A stretch of DNA of 64,000 bases from Herbinix sp. (GTDB lineage: Bacteria > Bacillota > Clostridia > Lachnospirales > Lachnospiraceae): NCBI GenBank assembly GCA_029238935.1, contig JAQZBN010000010.1, positions 95,779 to 159,778 on the forward strand, in the 5' to 3' direction. Positions 52,853-60,243 of this stretch are shown here, in pieces; positions within the stretch are counted from its first letter, which is position 1, and each line of letters begins with the position of its first letter. The notes beneath the pieces were generated by a model. The model did no database searches, was not told the origin of the DNA, and saw only the letters and a list, made by a program, of their open reading frames with translations. A program made the translations under genes and the position numbers.

Positions 52853-54256
52853 TTAAAATCTAAAATATAAAAACGGGTTAAAGGATCCATCGACTAGATA
52901 ACCTGTAATTAAGAGAAGAAGAATGATAATTACGATAGGTTGCCCTACATCCATAATATATCTGCTATGTTTATTGCTCATCAACTTACGATAAAGTACC
53001 ACCATAAGAGGTGTAGCTCCAATACCCGCAATGATAAAAACAAAACTGAAACTCTTTAAATAGTATAGAGTTTCAAGATTATATAAGGGTATCTGTAGAA
53101 ATCCGAACATTCCCTTAAGATTATTCATAACCTCGCCGATACCGTTTGCGTTAAATATAACAAAGCTTAGGACTATAAAAAATAGTACATAAATGTGTCG
53201 TACTATGAAAGGGAGACGATCCAGAATCCTATTTAGCATATATTTTTCAAGCATTAGAAATACTGCAAAATATAGTCCCCAAAGGATGAAATTCCATTGT
53301 GCTCCATGCCAGAAACCTGTCAAAAACCATACAACTATGATATTTCGTATCCATTTTAACTTAGGTACACGATTTCCACCCATAGGAATGTATACATAAT
53401 CTCGAAACCAAGTCCCCAGAGACATGTGCCATCTTCTCCAAAATTCTGATATGCTCTTAGCGATATAGGGATAGTGAAAATTTTCAAGAAAATGAAAACC
53501 AAACATACGACCAAGGCCGATCGCCATATCGCTGTAGCCTGAAAAATCAAAGTATATTTGTAAAGTAAAGGCAAGTGCCAGTATCCAATAAAACAATAAC
53601 GTTTTTTCGTTTGCATTATGAAAAATAGCACTAATTTCCCCCAAAGTGTTCGCCAACAGAACCTTCTTGGATATTCCGATCATAAAACGGGTTATTCCAT
53701 AGGAGAAATTTTCAAAGGAATGGGTCCTAGTTGATAACTCCTCTGCTACCGTTGTATACCGAACAATAGGGCCAGCAATCAATTGGGGAAAGAGAGCTAC
53801 ATAGGTCGCAAAATTTAAAATATTTTTTTGAACCTTAGTCTCACCGCGATACACATCAATCGTATAGGATAAAATCTGAAATGTGTAAAAACTAATACCA
53901 ATCGGTAATGCTAATTTTAGAGGGGATATTGACGCTGAAAATATAGAATTTATATTATCAATGAAGAAATCGAAATATTTAAAGTAAGCTAATAAGCCAA
54001 TACTTACGATTACCGAGGATATCATGGGTATCATAGCATACTTTCCGGATCTTACTTTATCAATCCATAATCCATGAAGATAACCTGATACAATAGATAC
54101 GATCATCAGTAAAGAATAAACCGGCTCTCCGTAAAAATAGAAAAGCATACTGAAGAAAAGAAGAACAAAGTTTTTAAATTGTTTTGGGACTATATAATAT
54201 AGTCCCAAAACAGTGGGTAAAAAGTAATATAAAAAGCTGATACTTGAGAATAACAT
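52853..54256 (-). CDS. MBOAT family membrane O-acyltransferase (AlgI/DltB-like)
   Basis: A 467-residue protein with about ten membrane helices. LPIGISFYTFQILSYTIDVY, then FPQLIAGPIVRY and FWRRWHMSLGTWFRDYVYIP are canonical MBOAT segments, and the catalytic His lies in WFLTGFWHGAQWNFILWG. It moves acyl groups across the membrane to an extracytoplasmic acceptor. It starts two bases after the DUF4358 lipoprotein stop and precedes the DHHW gene. Confidence 0.95.
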   Translation of the reverse strand: MLFSSISFLYYFLPTVLGLYYIVPKQFKNFVLLFFSMLFYFYGEPVYSLLMIVSIVSGYLHGLWIDKVRSGKYAMIPMISSVIVSIGLLAYFKYFDFFIDNINSIFSASISPLKLALPIGISFYTFQILSYTIDVYRGETKVQKNILNFATYVALFPQLIAGPIVRYTTVAEELSTRTHSFENFSYGITRFMIGISKKVLLANTLGEISAIFHNANEKTLLFYWILALAFTLQIYFDFSGYSDMAIGLGRMFGFHFLENFHYPYIAKSISEFWRRWHMSLGTWFRDYVYIPMGGNRVPKLKWIRNIIVVWFLTGFWHGAQWNFILWGLYFAVFLMLEKYMLNRILDRLPFIVRHIYVLFFIVLSFVIFNANGIGEVMNNLKGMFGFLQIPLYNLETLYYLKSFSFVFIIAGIGATPLMVVLYRKLMSNKHSRYIMDVGQPIVIIILLLLITGYLVDGSFNPFLYFRF

Positions 54257-54258
54257 GA

Positions 54259-54771
54259 TTATTTCTCCAATGCTAAAAATGCATCATGCAGAGGTTTCGC
54301 CTGCTCATCGCTCATAACTAAAAACACAACATCTCCGATACTGTCAACTATGATGTTCTCTTCTTTTACACCAACGCAAATCCATTTCATCGGGTTAACG
54401 TTCTCTTTTATCTCAGTCTTAATTTTTTCTACATCAGCACCTTCCTTAACCCGAACAAGTACCATAGAGTATGCTCCTGGTTGTATCATAGGTTCACTGG
54501 CTAATGCTGAATCAAACTCAATATCTGCTTTACCAAGGAAATATTCTGCTCTTTCGGTCGTTACTTCTTCTTTTTGTAACCCTGATTTTACATATTCCTT
54601 GAAATTATCATCAACATCAGCAGTCTCGTAAATCTTATCCATAATTTCTTCCAGACTTCCGTCTAGCTTCCCTGAACCTTTACCTCCCGATTGATTTGAA
54701 TCAGAGGCTCTACAAGCCACAAAGCTAAAAACTGTTACAATTGACATCATAATTAATAAAAATCTTTTCAT
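54259..54771 (-). CDS. DUF4358 lipoprotein
   Basis: A 170-residue lipoprotein with lipobox VACR (Cys about residue 20) and a DUF4358 domain (EEIMDKIYETADVDDNFKEY; QPGAYSMVLVRVKEGADVEK; VFLVMSDEQAKPLHDAF). It is commonly found with MBOAT and DHHW genes in Lachnospiraceae, as here, and is the first gene of that operon. It may modulate acylation at the membrane surface; no function is proven. Confidence 0.9.
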   Translation of the reverse strand: MKRFLLIMMSIVTVFSFVACRASDSNQSGGKGSGKLDGSLEEIMDKIYETADVDDNFKEYVKSGLQKEEVTTERAEYFLGKADIEFDSALASEPMIQPGAYSMVLVRVKEGADVEKIKTEIKENVNPMKWICVGVKEENIIVDSIGDVVFLVMSDEQAKPLHDAFLALEK

Positions 54772-54995
54772 CTTTTCTCTTCTCCTTTTTCATTCATTTA
54801 TCTTACATACAATAGACGGAGAAAGTATCATTACGGTTCCATTTATTTTAGCTTACATTATCTTCCTATTATTATGATCATTACCCTATTTTTTCATCCG
54901 TTCATCATATTGGTAATTTGTCAGTATGTTTTAGCTAAAGTATTTACTATTGTTTTCACTAATCCTTTCAGTGATTTTCTCAGAGATATTTACGA

Positions 54996-55035
54996 CAAAA
55001 AAGCTCCAAGCCGTAGTATAACACTGGCTGAAGCT
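54996..55035 (-). terminator. Terminator of the siderophore ABC operon
   Basis: AGCTCCAAGCC (from 55002) pairs with GGCTGAAGCT (ending 55035), and the minus strand runs into TTTTTTGTCG. It lies about 50 bases after the ATPase stop. The 54772-54995 stretch before it has no visible gene. Confidence 0.8.
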
Positions 55036-55085
55036 AATGATTATAATTGACAATTTAATATACCTACCATAGCAATAAAGACGCT

Positions 55086-55874
55086 CTATCCCCTGATCAG
55101 GTCATAATTGATACAGATTGGATATTTTTTATCTTCACTTAGTTGCAGTTTTCCTTCGATTCCATATATTTCTTTCAGATTTTCTTTTGTTATGGCTTCC
55201 ATCGGAGATCCTTGGCATATCACTTTACCTGTTTTTAAACCGATGATATTACTGGCAAACCGACATGCATTATTTAACTCATGCAATACCATGATTAACG
55301 TAATCCTTTTTTCTTTGTTAAGCTTCTCCAATACTTGTAAAATCTCCAGTTGATACGACATATCCAGATAAGTTGTCGGTTCATCCAACATAATAATCTC
55401 CGTCTCTTGTGCCAGTGTCATGGCAATCCATGCTCTTTGCCTTTGCCCACCAGATAAGTTTTCTACTCCTCGATCTGCAAACTTCGTAAGACCGGTTTCT
55501 TCAATTGCCCAATCGATTACATTTTTATCATAATTCGTCAGACCGCCGATCAGTTTTTGGTGAGGAAACCTTCCAAAAGCCACTAATTCCTTTACTGTAA
55601 TCCCATTAGGACAGACCGGTCCCTGGGGTAAAAATGCAACTTTTGTTGCTATTTGTTTTTCCTTTAGCAGCTTCATATTCTTATCATTTACAAAAATATC
55701 TCCGTTCTTTGGCTTAATCACCCTTGCGATTGTTTTTAATAACGTTGATTTTCCGCAACCATTCGCTCCGATTATAATGTTGATTTCCCCTTTTGGAATG
55801 GAGAGATTCATATTTTCTATTATAAGATTGTCTTCATAAGCTACGGATAAATTTTTTACACTAATAGCATCCAT
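55086..55874 (-). CDS. Iron-siderophore ABC transporter ATP-binding protein
   Basis: A 262-residue FecE/FhuC-type ATPase: GANGCGKST, QGPVCPNGITVKELVAFGRF, LSGGQRQR, MLDEPTTYLD and VLHELNNA. It powers the two FecCD permeases encoded upstream. GGAGTAAATCG precedes the ATG, four bases after the permease stop. Last gene of the operon. Confidence 0.95.
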   Translation of the reverse strand: MDAISVKNLSVAYEDNLIIENMNLSIPKGEINIIIGANGCGKSTLLKTIARVIKPKNGDIFVNDKNMKLLKEKQIATKVAFLPQGPVCPNGITVKELVAFGRFPHQKLIGGLTNYDKNVIDWAIEETGLTKFADRGVENLSGGQRQRAWIAMTLAQETEIIMLDEPTTYLDMSYQLEILQVLEKLNKEKRITLIMVLHELNNACRFASNIIGLKTGKVICQGSPMEAITKENLKEIYGIEGKLQLSEDKKYPICINYDLIRG

Positions 55875-55878
55875 CGAT

Positions 55879-56883
55879 TTACTCCTTCATTATTAAGTAA
55901 ATAAAATATGGTACTCCAAATATAGATATTGTAATACCTACAGGGATTTCAATCGGAGAAAATAAGTTTCTTGAAACCGCATCTGCCAATAAAATAATGA
56001 TAGAACTTACAATAGCAGATATTAATAGAAAATGTTTATGATAAGGTCCTACCAGCTTCTTCGCTATGTGCGGAGAGATCAGTCCAAGAAAGCCTACATT
56101 TCCTGCAAAAGCAGTAGCTCCGCCAGCCAATATAACAGCAAAAAATAATAATTTCTTTCTTTCCCTGTTTAAATTTAGTCCAAGAGAAACCGCATGTTCC
56201 TCTGATAAGTTTAGTACATCCAACTTTTTATGGTGAAGCAAAACAATGAAAAACATACTAATTACCAACGGAATAATGATAATAGCATAATTCCATCCGG
56301 CACCCCATAGACTTCCTGAAGTCCATACCAAAACTCTATTATAGTCGCCTACTCCTCCACGAAAGGTAAAAAAAGTAATAAATGCATTTAAACCTGCATT
56401 CAATCCAAGTCCAATCAGAAGTAATCTCTTTGGTCTTACTCCGTTTCTACTGGATAAAAAATAAATTACAACAGCGGAAAATCCTGCACCAGTGATAGCC
56501 ATAAACGGTAAAGTATAAATCGAAAGAGGACCAAGGGCACTGTAATAATCTACTGTTTTCATTGATACAAATAAAACCGCTGCCACTGCCGCTCCTGCGT
56601 TGATCCCAATGATGCTGGAGTCTGCCAGCTCATTTTTAGTAATGGTCTGTAATAATGCTCCTGCCGTTGATAAAGCGATACCCACTGAAATTCCAACTAA
56701 CATTCTAGGGAGTCTAATTGATAATATTGCTGTGTTCTGTAGTCTGGTTCCTAGTCCAAATAATGTTTTTAAACTATCGATTGGGGAAATTCGATACGTG
56801 CCCCAGCAAAGGTACAGGATGAGAGCTGCAACAAATAATATTATAAATACTATGTTTGTACCTTTATAGCTTTTGCTTTTCAT
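55879..56883 (-). CDS. Iron-siderophore ABC transporter permease (second)
   Basis: A 334-residue FecCD-family permease with about nine to ten helices. It has RLPRMLVGISVGIALSTAGALLQ, then LGLNRERKKLLFF and GFLGLISPHIAKKLVGPYH. ATG 56883 follows GAGAGGTTGAT; the upstream in-frame TTG inside the previous gene is unlikely. It pairs with the permease encoded just before it. Confidence 0.93.
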   Translation of the reverse strand: MKSKSYKGTNIVFIILFVAALILYLCWGTYRISPIDSLKTLFGLGTRLQNTAILSIRLPRMLVGISVGIALSTAGALLQTITKNELADSSIIGINAGAAVAAVLFVSMKTVDYYSALGPLSIYTLPFMAITGAGFSAVVIYFLSSRNGVRPKRLLLIGLGLNAGLNAFITFFTFRGGVGDYNRVLVWTSGSLWGAGWNYAIIIIPLVISMFFIVLLHHKKLDVLNLSEEHAVSLGLNLNRERKKLLFFAVILAGGATAFAGNVGFLGLISPHIAKKLVGPYHKHFLLISAIVSSIIILLADAVSRNLFSPIEIPVGITISIFGVPYFIYLIMKE

Positions 56884-56884
56884 A

Positions 56885-57877
56885 TCAACCTCTCTCCTTT
56901 CTTGCAACCATGATAAAAAATGGGACTCCGATTAGGGCTGTAAATATACCAATAGGAGTTTCATAGGGATCATAGACTAATCTTGCAGCAATGTCAGAGT
57001 AGGTTAAGAGAACCGCTCCTAATAAAAAGGAAAAGGGTATGTTTTTTCTATAATCCTCTCCGAGCATTTTTCTAACGATATGAGGAACGATAAGTCCAAC
57101 AAATCCTATATTTTTACCAACCGCTACTGCAGCTGCACACATTGGTATCATAATTAGAAAAGTAAATAATCTTATGTTTTCAGGCTTTTCCCCCAGACTG
57201 ATTGCAATATCATCTCCCAAGCTTAAAATATTTATCTTCTTTGATAGAAGAATTGCTATGATAAGCCCTAAGAGTCCAATAATTGCAACTAATCGAAAAT
57301 CCGACCATGACGTATTTTTAAACCCTCCCGAAACCCAAAATGCGATAAACTGGGATTGGTTTGATAGAAGGCCGATAATCGTTGTCAAGGAAATAAAGAA
57401 AGTACTTAGAGCAGTTCCTGCCAAAAGTATTTTTGTAATTGATCTATGATTTGATTTTCTTGAGGTAAAACCGATCACTATGATACCACTAAAGACTGAA
57501 CCTAGAAAGGATGCGATATAAGTATTTGTGGTATTGATCGCTATTCCTGCAGCGTAACATATCGCAATCACCAGCGTAGCTCCTTGACTCACTCCTAGTA
57601 GGGACGGCTCTGCGATTGGATTTCGTGTGACTCCCTGGATCATTGCACCGGTAACTCCCAAGATACCTCCAGTGATTAATACTGATAGAACTCTGGGAAT
57701 TCGTACATCTCTGATTAACATAAGTTCCAAAGTTTCTTGATAATGAAAAATACTATTCCATATTTCTTTTATTCCAATCCGGGTGACTCCCAGGCTTATA
57801 GCCAGGAAGACACCGATCATTAGAATAAAAATACTACAAACAAGAATAGTTATTGTATTTTTATTATTTTGCTTCAT
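56885..57877 (-). CDS. Iron-siderophore ABC transporter permease (first)
   Basis: A 330-residue FecCD-family permease: RIPRVLSVLITGGILGVTGAM, GVTRNPIAEPSLLGVSQGA and GFVGLIVPHIVRKMLGEDYR. It overlaps the binding-protein gene by 14 bases, with GGAGATGTTAA as its ribosome site inside that gene. Translational coupling is expected. Confidence 0.93.
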   Translation of the reverse strand: MKQNNKNTITILVCSIFILMIGVFLAISLGVTRIGIKEIWNSIFHYQETLELMLIRDVRIPRVLSVLITGGILGVTGAMIQGVTRNPIAEPSLLGVSQGATLVIAICYAAGIAINTTNTYIASFLGSVFSGIIVIGFTSRKSNHRSITKILLAGTALSTFFISLTTIIGLLSNQSQFIAFWVSGGFKNTSWSDFRLVAIIGLLGLIIAILLSKKINILSLGDDIAISLGEKPENIRLFTFLIMIPMCAAAVAVGKNIGFVGLIVPHIVRKMLGEDYRKNIPFSFLLGAVLLTYSDIAARLVYDPYETPIGIFTALIGVPFFIMVARKERG

Positions 57878-58808
57878 TTAACATCTCCTGAATTTCATCA
57901 AGAAGCAATAGTCTTCCTATCGAACTATAGCCTTGAACAAAATAAGGGGAAGATGCTAAGTTAATGATATTTCCTTCTTTTACAGCAGGTAGACTATTCC
58001 ATATTGCATTCTCTTCCAGTATTTTTAAGTCTTCATCGGTTGCGATTACAAATATGTAATCCGCTTGAATGGAAGCTAACCCCTCATACGTTACTACCGG
58101 TAAGCTAATATCACTTTGCTCTGGCATACCTTCTGGTTTCGCAAGTCCCATATCTTCATATAAAACGCTACCAAATCCAGCTCCATCAAATACATAGAAT
58201 TGACCACCACTTGCTAAGAAGGATAAATAGGTTGTATCTACCCCTTTTGCCTCTTTTATCTTATCACCTGCCTCAATTGACTTTGCAGCGTAATCATCCA
58301 ACCAAGTAGTTGCGATTTCCTCTTTGTTAAAAACCTTAGCAAATGCTTTCACATCTTCTTTCCAATCCAGTGCTTCCAATTTTACCATAACGGTAGGAGC
58401 AATTTCACTTAATTGGTCATACATCTTTTCTTGAACTGTTGATATAACGATCAAATCGGGATTTAAATTCATGATTGCTTCCACATCCATAGTATCCTGC
58501 ATGCTATAGCCTAATATTGTTGCACCTTTTAATGTCTCCTCTAGATAGGACGGGAATTTTGTATAATCATAAGCATCACTGTTAGCAGTTCCGATTACTT
58601 GATATCCTAATATAGATAAAATATCACTATTACCGCTTAGGTCAACGATTCTTTCTGGTTTTTCGGGTATCTCAACTTCTCCTCTAACATCTGTAACAGT
58701 AACCGTCTTATTAACCTCTTGCTCTGATGTCTTGCTAGAACAACCTACAAGTAGCATAGATGCCATGCAGGTAACTATCATTGCTTTTAAAATTCCTCTG
58801 TTTTTCAT
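57864..58808 (-). CDS. Iron-siderophore ABC transporter binding lipoprotein
   Basis: A 314-residue lipoprotein with lipobox LVGC (Cys about residue 23) and a FepB/FhuD-type cluster A-2 binding fold: TVTDVRGEVEIPEKPERIVD, IMNLNPDLIVISTVQE, and a C-terminal IGRLLLLDEIQEML. It captures ferric siderophore outside the cell. It is the first gene of the operon, downstream of a Fur-like box, and opposite an AraC regulator that may sense the same ligand. Confidence 0.93.
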   Translation of the reverse strand: MKNRGILKAMIVTCMASMLLVGCSSKTSEQEVNKTVTVTDVRGEVEIPEKPERIVDLSGNSDILSILGYQVIGTANSDAYDYTKFPSYLEETLKGATILGYSMQDTMDVEAIMNLNPDLIVISTVQEKMYDQLSEIAPTVMVKLEALDWKEDVKAFAKVFNKEEIATTWLDDYAAKSIEAGDKIKEAKGVDTTYLSFLASGGQFYVFDGAGFGSVLYEDMGLAKPEGMPEQSDISLPVVTYEGLASIQADYIFVIATDEDLKILEENAIWNSLPAVKEGNIINLASSPYFVQGYSSIGRLLLLDEIQEMLNEAK

Positions 58809-58862
58809 TTATTATCTTCCTTTCAAAATTTAATTCCAAGTTATTTTCTGGCAGATGCAATT

Positions 58863-58881
58863 GTACATGATTATCATTCTC
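58863..58881 (-). promoter_or_regulatory. Fur-like box upstream of the siderophore operon
   Basis: On the minus strand GAGAATGATAATCATGTAC matches 15 of 19 positions of the classical Fur box GATAATGATAATCATTATC. It lies about 55 bases before the binding-protein ATG, in the interval shared with the divergent AraC gene, so iron probably represses one or both. Confidence 0.75.
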
Positions 58882-58987
58882 ATTTCAAGACTTGCACCTA
58901 ATTTAATTATTTATACATCCAATCAAAGTATTAACTTGAATGATATTAAAATTTTTCTTATAATGGAATTAGGTAAGGAGGATTTTT

Positions 58988-59986
58988 ATGATAGTAAAAA
59001 CAAGTGAAGAATTCAGATCAATCGTTTTAAATAAATTAGGATTTCGTAAATATGTGGACAGCGGTGGTGCATTCTATACAAATAAGAACAAACCAGAACT
59101 TGGGTACCTTATGAGTTACTCCCGGGAACCTTATTATCATTTAGGGATTGCAGACTATACCATTCCAGAGGATTTCTCCATCTCCTTTGATAATCCTGAA
59201 CTCTTAATGCGGTTTGGGATTGTATATCAAGGTGCTACAGAATATAAAATCGAGAATAGTCCGATATCCTCCTTTACACCATCTACTTTCTTTGTAATCG
59301 AAAAAAACCTGAAGGGTGAACAACAATGGAAAAAAGGTCAGCACTATCATGGAACTGAGATAACGATCTATGAAGATTATTTTAATGAATTTATAAAGCC
59401 CAACTTTCCAAATATCATGGATTTCGCTTCCATAGCGAAAAACTACACCTTTACTTATCTCCCACTGGAAATGGTTGATATCTTCGGTCAGTTGCAGAGC
59501 TTAGCTGATAAAAACCAATTAAATAGTCTTTATCTTGAAAGTAAAATCTTAGAATGTATCGCGATTATTATGAATGAGATCAATAAATCTCCGGTTCATG
59601 CATTTTCCCATCAGATTAATTCCGGAAGCATTACCATTGGGAATAGATTACTAAATCTAACCTCTTCTGATTTGAATGCGGTTCAAAAAGCCCATGAAAT
59701 TTTAACAAAAGAATACGTCAACCCTCCCCATATTGAAACTCTTAGCAAAATGGTTTATTTAAATGAGCAAAAGCTGAAAGCTGGTTTTTCAAAGCTTTAT
59801 CATATCTCCATAGGGAAATATACGAATCAAATCCGTATGAACGCTGCAGCTAATCTTTTAGTTACCACCGATTTTAGTATAGAGGATATTGCTCATAAAG
59901 TGGGGTATCATTATTCTGCTAATTTTTCTAAGATGTTTAAACAGATCTTCGGGAAAACACCGGTGCAATTTAGAAAGACGAAATAA
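58988..59986 (+). CDS. AraC-family regulator beside the siderophore importer
   Basis: A 332-residue regulator with a unique N-terminal part of about 220 residues (possible ligand domain; GIVYQGATEYKIENSPISSF) and a C-terminal AraC double HTH (NPPHIETLSKMVYLNEQKLK; FSIEDIAHKVGYHYSANFSK; FGKTPVQFRK). The layout resembles YbtA/PchR-type siderophore-responsive activators. AAGGAGGATTTTT precedes the ATG. It is divergent from the importer operon, its likely target. Confidence 0.9.
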   Translation: MIVKTSEEFRSIVLNKLGFRKYVDSGGAFYTNKNKPELGYLMSYSREPYYHLGIADYTIPEDFSISFDNPELLMRFGIVYQGATEYKIENSPISSFTPSTFFVIEKNLKGEQQWKKGQHYHGTEITIYEDYFNEFIKPNFPNIMDFASIAKNYTFTYLPLEMVDIFGQLQSLADKNQLNSLYLESKILECIAIIMNEINKSPVHAFSHQINSGSITIGNRLLNLTSSDLNAVQKAHEILTKEYVNPPHIETLSKMVYLNEQKLKAGFSKLYHISIGKYTNQIRMNAAANLLVTTDFSIEDIAHKVGYHYSANFSKMFKQIFGKTPVQFRKTK

Positions 59987-60069
59987 TTTGTTAGACATCA
60001 TATCGAAATGACAACATAATGATTGAAAGGATTAGAAAGATATAACCTTTAAGACATCGTAGATTTTAG

Positions 60070-60130
60070 ATGACATATGATTTTATGACACATGATTTTT
60101 ATGACATGTGATTTTATGACATGTGATTTT
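60070..60130. repeat. Four tandem 15-16 base repeats
   Basis: Four head-to-tail copies of ATGACATGTGATTTT (first two slightly varied, one 16 bases long). The unit contains GACATGTG, nearly palindromic. The array is directly after the AraC gene, before the terminator, and lies in no ORF. Confidence 0.75.
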
Positions 60131-60155
60131 GATTTTATTACTTATTTAATAATAT

Positions 60156-60190
60156 AAATCCCAAAGACCATAACTGGATCTTTGGGATTT
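60156..60190. terminator. Bidirectional terminator between the AraC and GTPase-nuclease genes
   Basis: AAATCCCAAAGA (60156-60167) and TCTTTGGGATTT (60179-60190) are exact complements. T-rich sequence follows on both strands, so it can serve both convergent genes. Confidence 0.8.
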
Positions 60191-60243
60191 TATCAATGAA
60201 ACACAATACCTCTATTCTTATTGTATTCCCATGAGGATATAAT

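Noticed and set aside
60070..60130. CRISPR-like array
   Set aside because: The units are directly adjacent with no spacers and there are no cas genes.
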